Of a stretch of 38,612 nucleotides of DNA, positions 1 through 8,179 are shown in pieces (position 1 is the first letter of the stretch; each line of letters starts with the position of its first letter). Both the position numbers and the translations under genes were made by a program. The stretch is taken from positions 1-38,612 of the forward strand of contig JAQXKS010000077.1 in the NCBI GenBank assembly GCA_029010575.1, read 5' to 3'. Source of the DNA: Bacteroidales bacterium (GTDB lineage: Bacteria > Bacteroidota > Bacteroidia > Bacteroidales > UBA932). Below the pieces are notes generated by a model. It was not told where the DNA came from. It worked only from the letters and a program-made list of their open reading frames with translations, and did not search any database.

Positions 1-93
1 CACTATTATAACAATGATAGGATCAAACTGAGGCTAAATGGAAAAAGCCCGGTGCAATACCGAGCTTTATTCCAATCTAAGAGCGCCTTTTAA
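1..93 (+). CDS. IS3-family transposase OrfB, C-terminal fragment
   Basis: Reading from base 1 gives thirty codons and then TAA at 91-93. The peptide begins HYYNNDRIKLRLNG and continues KSPVQYRALF, the standard C-terminal signature of IS3-family OrfB (DDE integrase, rve domain): a Y-N-x-x-R-I-K motif, then a leucine-glycine turn, then S-P-x-x-Y. The protein would cut and join DNA ends during transposition. Only this tail is visible, so activity cannot be judged. The stop lies 12 bases before the inverted repeat, which is normal spacing for these elements. Confidence 0.88.
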   Translation, partial: HYYNNDRIKLRLNGKSPVQYRALFQSKSAF

Positions 94-129
94 TAATGTT
101 AAACCGTCCAACTTTTGGGGGTCACATCA
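1..129 (+). mobile_element. IS3-family element, right end (partial)
   Basis: The 3' tail of an IS3-family insertion sequence runs in from the left border. It consists of the last codons of the OrfB integrase followed by a terminal inverted repeat at 106-129. Reverse-complemented, that repeat matches 19 of 24 positions of the repeat at 38476-38499, including the CCCC and AAAGTT blocks typical of IS3/IS150-type ends, and it begins with TG as expected. The rest of the element lies outside the window. The boundary at 129 is set by this alignment and could be off by a few bases. Confidence 0.85.
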
Positions 130-209
130 CTTTTTGGTCACTCTCTTTTTTACTTGTTGTAGTACGCACGTAGAGGTGGTAGGGTATGCTAAGCTTTCAG
201 ATGAGATGC

Positions 210-2423
210 TTATTTGTTTTCGCGACGCGGACCGCGACGTTCTCCCTTGTCACCTCTGTCTCCTCTGGGCTTTTCAGGGCGAGGTTTGCGTTCACGTTCC
301 ACCCATCCTTCAGGTGCGGGCATAAGCGCTCTGCGGGAGAGTCTCATCTTTCCGCTCTTGGAATCAATTTCCAGAAGCTTAACATCCACTTCATCACCTA
401 CTTTGAGAATATCTTCTACCTTTTCTACTTTCTTGTAGTCAAGTTCAGAAATATGGAGAAGGCCCTCCTTACCAGGCAGAATCTCAACGAAAGCACCGAA
501 TTCAAGGATTGAAACGACCTTACCATGGTAAGTTTCACCTACCTCAGGCACAGTTGTAATAGCCTTGATTCTTGCGAGTGCTGCATCCATTGCCTCTTTA
601 TTTTCACCGAAAATATCGATAATTCCCTTGTCGCCATCTTCTGTAATGGTAATGGTAGTACCTGTAGTCTTCTGAATATCCTGAATAACTTTTCCGCCTG
701 TACCGATAACAGCACCGATAAATTCAGAAGGAATGGTAATCTGGATAATGCGAGGTACATTGGGTCTGTAGTCTTCACGAGGTTCAGAAATGGTCTTCAT
801 CATCTCACCCATAATGTGAGCCCTGCCCTCCTTAGCCTGTGCAAGAGCTCTTTCGAGGACTTCATAAGGAAGGCCGTCAACCTTGATATCCATCTGGGTA
901 GCAGTAATACCGTCGCGGGTACCGGTTACCTTGAAGTCCATATCCCCCAAGTGGTCTTCGTCACCGAGGATGTCTGAAAGCACAGCGAACTTGCCGGTCT
1001 TCTCGTCGGAAATAAGACCCATTGCAATACCTGACACTGGTTTCTTGATCTTAACACCACAATCCATCAGTGCAAGTGTTCCTGCACATACGGTAGCCAT
1101 TGAGGAAGAACCGTTGGACTCGAGAATATCAGAAACCACGCGTACTGCATAAGGGTTCTCTTCTCCAATGGGAACTACTGGTTTGAGAGCTCTCCAAGCG
1201 AGGTTTCCATGACCAATTTCACGACGACCCACACCTCTCTGGGCCTTTGCCTCACCGGTTGCGTAAGGAGGAAAATTATAGTGGAGTACGAACTGCTGGG
1301 TCTCCTGAACGAGAACTTCGTCCATCTCCTTCATATCCATCTTGGTTCCAAGGGTTACAGTAGAGAGTGACTGAGTCTCTCCTCTGGTGAAGATTGCCGA
1401 TCCATGCGCTCCGGGAAGGTATCCCACTTCACACCAGATGGGCCTGATCTGGCTGGTCTGACGACCGTCCAGACGCACTCCTTCATCGATAATCATACGA
1501 CGCATAGCCTCTTTTTCGACAGCTGCGTAGTATCTATTTATCATGAACTCTTTATCTTCTCTCTCCTCTTCAGGTATAGTCTCAATGAAAGCCTCTTTCA
1601 CAGCTTCGAAAGCATCTTCCCTTTCATGTTTTGCAAGGCCTGATTTTGCCACTTCATAACATCTGTCGTAGCAGAATTCACGAAGTGATGCACGAAGCTC
1701 TTCGTCATTTTCTTCATGACAATATGTTCTCTTGACCTCTTTGCCAACCTCTTTGGTAAGTTCAAGCTGGGCCATGCACTGAATCTTAATCTCTTCATGG
1801 GCAAATTTGATAGCTTCAAGCATCTCTGCTTCTGAAACTTCATTCATTTCACCCTCTACCATCATGATATTGTCAATGGTAGCTGCAACCATAAGATCGA
1901 TATCGGCTCTCTTGAGATCTTCAAATGTAGGATTTATTACCAATTTGCCATCAATGCGGGCAACTCTCACTTCTGAGATAGGTCCATTCCAAGGTATGTC
2001 ACTAACGGCCAGAGCAGCTGATGCAGCAAGTCCTGCATAAGCATCAGGCATGGTCTCCTTATCTGCAGAGATAAGGATGACATTCACGAATACCTCTGCA
2101 TGAAAATCATCAGGGAAAAGGGGACGCAAAGCCCTGTCAACTAAACGTGCTACAAGAATCTCTGAATCAGAGGCACGTCCCTCTCTTTTAAGAAATCCGC
2201 CGGGATAACGGCCTGCAGCGGCATATTTCTCTTTATATTCAACTGAAAGAGGCATAAAGTCCACATCTTCTTTAGCATCTTTCGCACAGCAAACGGTAGC
2301 GAGTAACATAGTGTTACCTACCTTAACGACAACCGAACCGTCAGCCTGTTTGGCAAGCTTGCCGGTTTCGATTTCAACAATTCTTCCATCACCCATTGTG
2401 ATGGTCTTCTTAACTATATTCAT
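210..2423 (-). CDS. pnp: polyribonucleotide nucleotidyltransferase (PNPase)
   Basis: This is a phosphorolytic 3'-to-5' exoribonuclease, a homotrimer that degrades mRNA in the cytoplasm and can add 3' tails. At 737 residues it has the full bacterial length. Two RNase PH-like domains come first, with an alpha-helical linker around residues 230-300. A KH domain follows near residues 560-620 ([11 protein letters not shown]), then an S1 domain ([16 protein letters not shown]...GLLHISEL). The tail is rich in Arg, Lys, Gly and Pro. It lies directly downstream of rpsO, as in many bacteria, but a Rho-independent terminator sits between them. No TAnnTTTG box is evident in the 45 bases before its ATG, so it may be expressed by read-through. 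Confidence 0.98.
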   Translation of the reverse strand: MNIVKKTITMGDGRIVEIETGKLAKQADGSVVVKVGNTMLLATVCCAKDAKEDVDFMPLSVEYKEKYAAAGRYPGGFLKREGRASDSEILVARLVDRALRPLFPDDFHAEVFVNVILISADKETMPDAYAGLAASAALAVSDIPWNGPISEVRVARIDGKLVINPTFEDLKRADIDLMVAATIDNIMMVEGEMNEVSEAEMLEAIKFAHEEIKIQCMAQLELTKEVGKEVKRTYCHEENDEELRASLREFCYDRCYEVAKSGLAKHEREDAFEAVKEAFIETIPEEEREDKEFMINRYYAAVEKEAMRRMIIDEGVRLDGRQTSQIRPIWCEVGYLPGAHGSAIFTRGETQSLSTVTLGTKMDMKEMDEVLVQETQQFVLHYNFPPYATGEAKAQRGVGRREIGHGNLAWRALKPVVPIGEENPYAVRVVSDILESNGSSSMATVCAGTLALMDCGVKIKKPVSGIAMGLISDEKTGKFAVLSDILGDEDHLGDMDFKVTGTRDGITATQMDIKVDGLPYEVLERALAQAKEGRAHIMGEMMKTISEPREDYRPNVPRIIQITIPSEFIGAVIGTGGKVIQDIQKTTGTTITITEDGDKGIIDIFGENKEAMDAALARIKAITTVPEVGETYHGKVVSILEFGAFVEILPGKEGLLHISELDYKKVEKVEDILKVGDEVDVKLLEIDSKSGKMRLSRRALMPAPEGWVERERKPRPEKPRGDRGDKGERRGPRRENK

Positions 2424-2468
2424 ATATACACTATTAGTTTCCCTGAGGACAAGAGATAACTATGGAGT

Positions 2469-2500
2469 AAAAAATAGAGGATGCCGAAGCCGGCACCCTC
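2469..2500 (-). terminator. Rho-independent terminator after rpsO
   Basis: On the minus strand, ten paired bases (2500-2491 with 2486-2477, one G-U pair) close a four-base loop, followed by a TATTTTTT run. It lies six bases past the rpsO stop and upstream of pnp. E. coli has a terminator at the same place between rpsO and pnp, so rpsO is probably made in excess of pnp. Confidence 0.88.
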
Positions 2501-2505
2501 GCTTA

Positions 2506-2781
2506 TTATTTACGAAGGTTCAATGCCTTCAATATTTCTCTGTATCTCTCGATATCAACTTCCTTGAGATAGTCAAGGAGGCGACGTCTTTTACCTACGA
2601 GTCTGAGCAACGCCCTCTGTGTTCCAAAGTCTTTCTTGTTGTTCTTCAGGTGCTCTGTAAGGTGAGCGATACGGTAAGAAAATAGAGCAATCTGACTCTC
2701 TGCTGAGCCGGTGTCCGTATTAGACTTCCCGTATTTAGCGAAAATCTCCTGCTTTTTTTCAGCTGCGAGATACTCTGCCAT
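2506..2781 (-). CDS. rpsO: 30S ribosomal protein S15
   Basis: A primary 16S rRNA binding protein of the small-subunit platform, which also contacts 23S rRNA in the assembled ribosome. Its 91 residues are close to the usual 88-89. The S15 signature is clear: GSAESQIALFSYRIAHLTEHL, then the KKDFGTQRALLRLVGKRRRLLDYL block and a C-terminal RYREILKALNLRK. It has its own strong promoter (2827-2857) and a terminator just after the stop, so it is a monocistronic unit between the fab operon and pnp. A small hairpin forms the very start of its leader and could be a site for S15 autoregulation. Confidence 0.98.
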   Translation of the reverse strand: MAEYLAAEKKQEIFAKYGKSNTDTGSAESQIALFSYRIAHLTEHLKNNKKDFGTQRALLRLVGKRRRLLDYLKEVDIERYREILKALNLRK

Positions 2782-2808
2782 AGCTATTTACTATTATTTT
2801 TAAGTTTT

Positions 2809-2824
2809 GTCCCAAAATTGGGAC
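2809..2824 (-). promoter_or_regulatory. hairpin at the 5' end of the rpsO leader
   Basis: A 16-base inverted repeat with seven-base arms (GTCCCAA/TTGGGAC) and a two-base centre starts within a few bases of the expected transcription start, about 28 bases upstream of the rpsO ATG. It could be a 5' stabilising stem or part of an S15-binding leader. The repeat is read directly; its function is inferred. Confidence 0.45.
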
Positions 2825-2826
2825 TG

Positions 2827-2857
2827 CAAATATAGTAACTTTATTTAAAGATACAAA
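2827..2857 (-). promoter_or_regulatory. rpsO promoter
   Basis: On the minus strand the -33 element TTTG (2857-2854) is followed after 19 bases by the -7 element TATATTTG (2834-2827). This is an exact match to the Bacteroidetes primary sigma consensus at the preferred spacing. The expected start is near 2821-2824, giving a leader of about 40 bases. Confidence 0.85.
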
Positions 2858-2866
2858 TCTAATTGA

Positions 2867-3610
2867 TTAAATCATACCTCCGTCACAAACGATCACCTGA
2901 CCTGTCACATAAGAAGAGAGGTCTGAACCAAGGAAGAGGGCGACATTAGCGATATCTTCAGGAGTACCTCCCCTGCGAAGAGGAATCTTCTTGTTCCACT
3001 CTTCTTTTACCTCTTCTGAGAGTGCATTGGTCATATCTGTGATGATGAAACCGGGTGCGATACAGTTGGCACGAATTCCACGAGAGCCCATCTCCCTTGC
3101 GATTGATTTTGCAAGACCAATCATACCTGCTTTGGATGCAGAGTAGTTACACTGGCCTGCATTTCCGTTTACTCCCACTACTGATGAGATGTTTATGATG
3201 CTGCCACCACGCTGACGTGCCATAACTGGAGTAACAGCATGTGTGAAGTTGAAAGCGGACTTGAGGTTTACATTGATAACCATATCCCACTGCTGTTCAG
3301 ACATTCTCATCATAAGGCCGTCACGGGTGATTCCAGCATTGTTAACGAGGATATCGAGATGACCGAAGTCTTTGACAATCTGTTCTACAGTTTCATGAGC
3401 CTGAGTAAAATCAGCCGCATTGGATGCATATCCACGACACACTACTCCCAAAGCTGAAATCTCTTTTACTGTATTGTTGAAGTTATCATCTGCATTGAGG
3501 TCTGTGAAAGCTATATCAGCACCTTCAGAGGCCAGTTTAAGTGCTATTGCCTTGCCGATTCCACGAGCTGCTCCGGTTACAAGAGCTACTTTTCCTTTAA
3601 GTAAATCCAT
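2867..3610 (-). CDS. fabG: 3-oxoacyl-ACP reductase
   Basis: An NADPH-dependent short-chain dehydrogenase that reduces 3-ketoacyl-ACP in each cycle of type II fatty-acid synthesis. Its 247 residues are typical of FabG. The N-terminal dinucleotide-binding motif is TGAARGIG, followed by NNAG (LVNNAGITRDGLMMRM, characteristic of FabG within the SDR family). The catalytic Ser-Tyr-Lys set is in NISSVVG and CNYSASKAG. It is the last gene of the fabH-fabF-fabZ-fabG operon, seven bases after fabZ. The rpsO promoter lies just beyond its stop. Confidence 0.96.
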   Translation of the reverse strand: MDLLKGKVALVTGAARGIGKAIALKLASEGADIAFTDLNADDNFNNTVKEISALGVVCRGYASNAADFTQAHETVEQIVKDFGHLDILVNNAGITRDGLMMRMSEQQWDMVINVNLKSAFNFTHAVTPVMARQRGGSIINISSVVGVNGNAGQCNYSASKAGMIGLAKSIAREMGSRGIRANCIAPGFIITDMTNALSEEVKEEWNKKIPLRRGGTPEDIANVALFLGSDLSSYVTGQVIVCDGGMI

Positions 3611-3617
3611 ATTCCTA

Positions 3618-4037
3618 TTATTTATTGTCCAAAATTGCGAATGAGAGGGTAGCCTCTACACATACTTTTCCGTTGACAACGGCCTTTGCATCAATAAAGA
3701 AGAGCATTGCTCTGTGGTTGGTGATCTGAGCATGTACTTCGATAGTGTCACCGGGATAGACAGGATGTTTGAAACGGGTCTTGTCAATTCCGGTGAAATA
3801 AGGAGTCTTTCCTTTGAGATAGTCCTTCACAAGGAGTGAACTAGACTGTCCCATGATTTCGCAAAGAATAACTCCCGGAACTACGGGATTACCGGGATAG
3901 TGTCCCTGGAGGAAAAATTCATCACCGCGGACATGGTACTTTCCCACGACTGTTCCGTCTTCATTTACCACCATTTCGTCAACGAGCAACATAGGCTCTC
4001 TGTGTGGCAAAAACTGTTTGATTTCTTCTCTATTCAT
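3618..4037 (-). CDS. fabZ: 3-hydroxyacyl-ACP dehydratase
   Basis: A hot-dog-fold dehydratase that converts 3-hydroxyacyl-ACP to trans-2-enoyl-ACP. Its 139 residues fit FabZ rather than the longer FabA. The central helix signature GHYPGNPVVPGVILCEIMGQ supplies the catalytic His46 and Glu60. The early LPHREPMLLVDE block is also standard. It lies 14 bases after fabF and seven before fabG, in the same transcription unit. No fused LpxC domain is present, although many Bacteroidetes genomes carry an LpxC-FabZ fusion elsewhere, so this may be a second dehydratase in the genome. Confidence 0.95.
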   Translation of the reverse strand: MNREEIKQFLPHREPMLLVDEMVVNEDGTVVGKYHVRGDEFFLQGHYPGNPVVPGVILCEIMGQSSSLLVKDYLKGKTPYFTGIDKTRFKHPVYPGDTIEVHAQITNHRAMLFFIDAKAVVNGKVCVEATLSFAILDNK

Positions 4038-4051
4038 ACTGACTTGTTTTT

Positions 4052-5323
4052 CTATTTGTTATACTTTCTCAAAGCGACTACCGCATTGTGTCCCCCGAAT
4101 CCCAAAGATGAAGAGAGTGCAATGGTAATATCGGCTTTTGTCGCATTGTTAGGATTGACATTAAGGTCACATTCGGGATCAGGTTCCTGGTAACCTATGG
4201 TGGGTGGAACTATACCATCCCGAAGTGCAAGAGCTGCAGCCACTACTTCTATGCCACCGGCAGCTCCCAGAGCGTGTCCTGTCATTGATTTGGTAGAGCA
4301 GAGAATTGCCCTGCGCGCCTGTTCTTCTCCCAGTGCAATCTTGATTGCAGCTGTTTCAGATTTGTCGTTTAAGGGAGTTCCTGTTCCATGTGTATTGATG
4401 TGCAGAAGGTCCGAAGGGGTATATCCTGCCTCGTCGAGAGCCTGTCTGAATGCACCTGACTGTGTGGATCCATCGGGACGTGGTGCTGTATAATGGTACG
4501 CATCACATGTATTTCCATAACCGCACACCTCTGCTATTATGTTTGCTCCACGTGCCTTGGCTCTTTCATACTCTTCGAGAACGACGATTCCTGCACCCTC
4601 CGCAATTACGAAACCGCCTCTGCGTGCATCGAAAGGAAGTGATGCCGCCTTAGGGTCGTCGGAGGTGGAGAGAGCCTTGCTGTTGGCGAACCCTCCTATA
4701 GACAGGGGAGTAACCGCTGCTTCAGCACCGCCAGCGATTATTGCGTCGGCATATCCGTGCTTAATGGCTCTATATGCTTCACCTATGGAGTGTGTACCAG
4801 TAGCGCATGCTGTTACAATCGGCAGACATACACCCTTTGCGTTATGTGCAATTGCAACATTTCCCGCTGCAATATTGGATATCATAGTAGGTATGAAAAG
4901 TGGAGAGATCCACTGGGGACCATCCTCAAGCATCTTCTTGGTTTCATTGACGAAGGCGTGCATGCCACCGATTCCGGAACCTATATAGACACCGAGTCTG
5001 CCGGCAGGGATTTCGTTAGGATCTTCTCCTGTACAATTATCAGTAGCCTTCAGACCACTCTCTTTCATAGCCTGATATGCAGCTGCAAGAGCGAACAGAC
5101 AGAATCGGTCGTGCTTCCTTGCTGATTTGGCGTCAATGCCATATTCAGTAGCTTTAAAATCTTTTACCTGACCTGCCACTTTTACAGTAAGTCCTTCTGT
5201 AGGAATATCCTTTATAAAGTCAATACCGCAAACACCGTTAATGAGGCTGTTCCAGAATGTCTCTACATTATTTCCAACAGGAGTGATAACACCTGTTCCT
5301 GTTATAACTACTCTTCTTTCCAT
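4052..5323 (-). CDS. fabF: 3-oxoacyl-ACP synthase II
   Basis: The elongating condensing enzyme of fatty-acid synthesis, which adds malonyl-ACP to acyl-ACP with loss of CO2. From the chosen ATG the protein is 423 residues, starting MERRVVITGTGVITPVG, the normal FabF N-terminus. The open frame extends 22 codons further upstream into fabH, but that part shows no family similarity. The catalytic Cys173 lies in TACATGTHS, and the two histidines lie in NTHGTGTP and TGHALGAAGGIE. It starts seven bases after fabH ends, so it belongs to the same operon. Confidence 0.97.
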   Translation of the reverse strand: MERRVVITGTGVITPVGNNVETFWNSLINGVCGIDFIKDIPTEGLTVKVAGQVKDFKATEYGIDAKSARKHDRFCLFALAAAYQAMKESGLKATDNCTGEDPNEIPAGRLGVYIGSGIGGMHAFVNETKKMLEDGPQWISPLFIPTMISNIAAGNVAIAHNAKGVCLPIVTACATGTHSIGEAYRAIKHGYADAIIAGGAEAAVTPLSIGGFANSKALSTSDDPKAASLPFDARRGGFVIAEGAGIVVLEEYERAKARGANIIAEVCGYGNTCDAYHYTAPRPDGSTQSGAFRQALDEAGYTPSDLLHINTHGTGTPLNDKSETAAIKIALGEEQARRAILCSTKSMTGHALGAAGGIEVVAAALALRDGIVPPTIGYQEPDPECDLNVNPNNATKADITIALSSSLGFGGHNAVVALRKYNK

Positions 5324-5330
5324 AATAATA

Positions 5331-6287
5331 TTAATTTTTACCCCAACGGAGAACGACAGCACCTGTTGTGAAACCGGCTCCGAAGGCACTCATAAGGATC
5401 ATGTCACCCTCTTTGAGTCTGTTACTTCTATTGAGTTCATCTAGCAGGATGGGAATCGTTGCAGATGATGTATTTCCATATTTCTCTATATTGACAGGAA
5501 ATTTGCTCTGAGGCTGTCTGACAAACCTTCTGATCATCTCAATGATTCTGATGTTTGCCTGATGAAGCACATAATAATCAATCTGATCCGGAGTCATTCC
5601 GGCCCTGCGAAGGACTATATCGATATCATCTGTGGATGATGAAACAGCCAATTTGAATACATCCTGTCCATTCATGACCAAAGGTCCACCCTTCTCTTCT
5701 TTGGTAACAAAGGGAGTAGGCTGCATAAGACGCTTCTGCCACAGAGGCTCTACCTTTGAATGGGTTCTCAGCTGCACAGCCTTCAGGTTATCACCCTGAG
5801 TAACTACCACAGCTCCGGCACCATCCCCGAAAAGGACGCACTGTGAACGGTCCTTCCAGTCAACCATTCTACCTGGCTCTTCTGCACAGACAATAAGAAT
5901 ATTACGATAGTCGTGTGTCTTGAGGAAAGACTCAGCTATGTCAAGTGCATACATGAATCCGGTACATGCACAATTAATGTCAAAAGATGGACACTCAAGT
6001 CCTAACATACCATGAATAATACAACTGAGAGAGGGAGTATCGTATTCATTGACGACATTGGAAACAATGAGGAAATCGATTTCATCCAATTTCACGCCCG
6101 CATTTTCCATTGCATTCTTCGCCGCTTCGACAGCCAGACCTTCAAGGGTCTCATCTGTAATGAGCCTTCTCTCCTTGATACCTGTCCTCGAAACAATCCA
6201 TTCATCAGAGGTATCGAGGAACTGGGCAATCATGTCGTTGGTTACCGATAGAGCAGGATGGGCGCTTCCTGTACCTATAATTTTCAT
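5331..6287 (-). CDS. fabH: 3-oxoacyl-ACP synthase III
   Basis: The initiating ketoacyl synthase, which joins an acyl-CoA primer to malonyl-ACP. At 318 residues it has the normal length. The Cys-His-Asn triad is visible: Cys108 in CACTGF, His242 in LHQANIRI and Asn272 in KYGNTSSA. The C-terminal GAGFTTGAVVLRW is typical. It is the first gene of the four-gene fab operon and has a strong promoter at 6314-6344. Starter-chain specificity cannot be read from the sequence. Bacteroidetes often use branched primers, and branched acyl chains feed their sphingolipids. Confidence 0.96.
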   Translation of the reverse strand: MKIIGTGSAHPALSVTNDMIAQFLDTSDEWIVSRTGIKERRLITDETLEGLAVEAAKNAMENAGVKLDEIDFLIVSNVVNEYDTPSLSCIIHGMLGLECPSFDINCACTGFMYALDIAESFLKTHDYRNILIVCAEEPGRMVDWKDRSQCVLFGDGAGAVVVTQGDNLKAVQLRTHSKVEPLWQKRLMQPTPFVTKEEKGGPLVMNGQDVFKLAVSSSTDDIDIVLRRAGMTPDQIDYYVLHQANIRIIEMIRRFVRQPQSKFPVNIEKYGNTSSATIPILLDELNRSNRLKEGDMILMSAFGAGFTTGAVVLRWGKN

Positions 6288-6313
6288 TTTATCAATTATC
6301 TGCTAAATTCATA

Positions 6314-6344
6314 CAAAAGTATCTATTTCAATTTAAAAAACAAA
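6314..6344 (-). promoter_or_regulatory. promoter of the fabH-fabF-fabZ-fabG operon
   Basis: Minus strand: TTTG at 6344-6341, a 19-base spacer, then TACTTTTG at 6321-6314, an exact consensus match. The leader is about 20-25 bases. The element begins only eight bases past the end of glsA. Confidence 0.83.
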
Positions 6345-6351
6345 AAACCTG

Positions 6352-7266
6352 TCAGAAAATCGACTCTTCCGTATAGGTCGTAAGCAGCTCAAGAGCCTTC
6401 ATTCCCATAACGGAATTACCCTTGGGATTGAGTCTGGGACTCCACACGGCCACTGAATAACGCATCGGACAGATTGCAACAATTCCTCCGCCTACACCAC
6501 TTTTGCCGGGCAGACCGATTAAGTATGAAAACTCCCCGGCCTCATCGTAAAAACCGCATGTCTGCATCAATGCGTTCATACGCTTGATTTGGGAGGTTGT
6601 AAGTCTTATTCCATTGAAATCAAACTGTTTATTGTGTTGAGAGAATGGGAGGAACGCCTTGGATAGTTGCCTGCAGCTCATCTGCACCGAACACATTTTG
6701 AAATAAAACATAAGAACCTCATCGATAGGATTACAAATATTCCCATAGTTCTTGAGAAGGTACGCCATAGCCGCATTCAAAAAGCCTGTTTCCTTTTCAG
6801 AATTGGCGACTTCCATGTTATAATCAATACTGTCGTCATCTGCAAGCGCTCTAATGAACTCAATATACTCCTCTTCAGGATTGCGCAGCTCCTCAAGCAA
6901 CATATCAGCAACCACTATTGCACCGGCATTGATGAAGGGATTTCTGGGTATTCCGTTCTCCAGTTCAAGCTGGATAATGGAATTGAAAGCCGTACCTGAG
7001 GGCTCCTTTCCTACTCTGCTCCACATAGACTCTCCCTTGATGGAGAGGGCCATTGCCAAAGAGAGCACCTTCGAGATACTTTGGATGGAGAAAGTCACAT
7101 CAGCATCCATAAAAGGATAGATTCTTCCTTCAGAGGTCTGAAGACAGATTCCGAACTGGTCGGGGTTCACCTTTGCCAACGCTGGAATATAAGTAGCCTG
7201 TTTACCCTCTTTGGAGTATTGGCGTATTTCGTTGTATATCCTTGTAAATATCTGATTATAATCCAT
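6352..7266 (-). CDS. glsA: glutaminase A
   Basis: Hydrolyses glutamine to glutamate and ammonia, in the serine-dependent beta-lactamase-like fold family. Its 304 residues match the short bacterial form without ankyrin repeats. The SxxK motif is Ser63-x-x-Lys66 in FSIQSISKVLS. Other family blocks are GTAFNSIIQLELENGIPRNP, FINAGAI and LPGKSGVGGGIVAI. It begins eight bases after the methyltransferase stop, so the two are probably co-transcribed. No metabolic link between them is obvious. Some Gram-negative bacteria use this type of enzyme for acid tolerance, which is untested here. Confidence 0.95.
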   Translation of the reverse strand: MDYNQIFTRIYNEIRQYSKEGKQATYIPALAKVNPDQFGICLQTSEGRIYPFMDADVTFSIQSISKVLSLAMALSIKGESMWSRVGKEPSGTAFNSIIQLELENGIPRNPFINAGAIVVADMLLEELRNPEEEYIEFIRALADDDSIDYNMEVANSEKETGFLNAAMAYLLKNYGNICNPIDEVLMFYFKMCSVQMSCRQLSKAFLPFSQHNKQFDFNGIRLTTSQIKRMNALMQTCGFYDEAGEFSYLIGLPGKSGVGGGIVAICPMRYSVAVWSPRLNPKGNSVMGMKALELLTTYTEESIF

Positions 7267-7274
7267 ATATGTAA

Positions 7275-8075
7275 TTATTCAGGTTTGACTACATAGAAAC
7301 ATGAAGTTGAGAAAAAGTTCCTAAGATAGGGTATGGCTGCAATACAACGGGAGAGTTTGCGTGGAGTGAAACCAAATTTTGCCCTGTAATGTGGAGAGAT
7401 GAGCCACAGCTGCCTTTCGAGAATCCTGTAGTTGCAATCTTTGCACAGACGCTCGAAGTGTTCCACAGTCACAGAGGATCTCTTGATACTCATAAGGTCC
7501 TCTACTGCAGCAGGATCTTCCTTAAATGCAAGCAAATAGCGCCTGTATAGGGCAGCGGGCAGAAGATGAATAAAAGGAAGTCGGGCGGCCTTTGACTTGC
7601 AAGCCTGCTGGTGACCTCCGAATGGCATCTGCCATGCAGGAAAGCCGAAGAATACTATTCCATCATTCTTAAGAAAGGCATTTATCCTTTCGAAAAATAG
7701 ATGTTTAAATGGCTGTTCTATATGCTCGAACACATCGTGGATAAGCAATATATCGAACTTTTCCGCACCCTCAAAAGGATTGTCACTCAGCACATCTGCA
7801 CAGAAGAAATCTGCTGCTGTTCCCTCTGCCTCGAAGAATGCCCGTGCATTCTCTATTTTGCGCCGCGAGAGGTCAAAACCGGCCACCTTGCAACCCATGC
7901 GTGCAAAAGGCAGAAGATTGCCTCCTTCACCACAGCCTATCTCGAGGATACGAGTATTTTGGTTAACCTCTTTGAATTTCTTAAGATACTCTATATAAAA
8001 CTGTTCTGCTGTCTCACACAATTCATCGAAATAGAGCTTCCGGTCCACATATCTGTTTTTGCTTTCTTCCCTCAT
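7275..8075 (-). CDS. class I SAM-dependent methyltransferase
   Basis: A probable small-molecule or sugar/lipid methyltransferase with a Rossmann fold. The SAM-binding motif I is ILEIGCGEGGNLLPFA, followed by an acidic strand end (GFDLS) and a motif III-like DILLIHDVFEHIEQP, as in the Methyltransf_11/23 families. The first in-frame start (TTG at 8105) overlaps the -7 box and would precede the transcript, so the ATG at 8075 is chosen, giving 266 residues. The C-terminal half (after about residue 150) is basic and carries no motif I recognise. The substrate is unknown. It is transcribed ahead of glsA and divergently from the DUF3667 operon. Confidence 0.85.
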   Translation of the reverse strand: MREESKNRYVDRKLYFDELCETAEQFYIEYLKKFKEVNQNTRILEIGCGEGGNLLPFARMGCKVAGFDLSRRKIENARAFFEAEGTAADFFCADVLSDNPFEGAEKFDILLIHDVFEHIEQPFKHLFFERINAFLKNDGIVFFGFPAWQMPFGGHQQACKSKAARLPFIHLLPAALYRRYLLAFKEDPAAVEDLMSIKRSSVTVEHFERLCKDCNYRILERQLWLISPHYRAKFGFTPRKLSRCIAAIPYLRNFFSTSCFYVVKPE

Positions 8076-8102
8076 CTTTCTTTTTTTCAACAAACGATAT
8101 AG

Positions 8103-8152
8103 CAAATATATATACTATTGTCAATTAAATGCCAAAAAAAAGGATATATTTG
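8103..8152. promoter_or_regulatory. divergent promoters: methyltransferase (-) and DUF3667 operon (+)
   Basis: Minus strand: TTTG at 8136-8133, 22 bases, TATATTTG at 8110-8103. Plus strand: TTG at 8118-8120, 24 bases, TATATTTG at 8145-8152. The two promoters interleave, so binding at one should exclude the other. They also fix the starts of both flanking genes, because longer in-frame starts (8105 minus, 8129 plus) would lie upstream of transcription. Confidence 0.75.
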
Positions 8153-8179
8153 CAACCTCCGATAATAGGAAATATCAAT

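Noticed and set aside
38-325. Plus-strand open frame of 95 codons at the left edge
   Set aside because: It is out of frame with the true OrfB tail at 1-93, crosses the IS end, and its later part is antisense to pnp; no family features.
525-977. 150-codon plus-strand frame antisense to pnp
   Set aside because: A shadow frame of a strongly conserved gene, with no recognisable domain or promoter.
2311-2685. 124-codon plus-strand frame across the pnp-rpsO gap
   Set aside because: It runs through the rpsO terminator and antisense to two conserved genes; no independent support.
8129-8179. Upstream ATG extending DUF3667 by 17 residues
   Set aside because: It precedes the -7 box at 8145-8152, so it would not be transcribed; the added residues have no similarity to the zinc-ribbon start.
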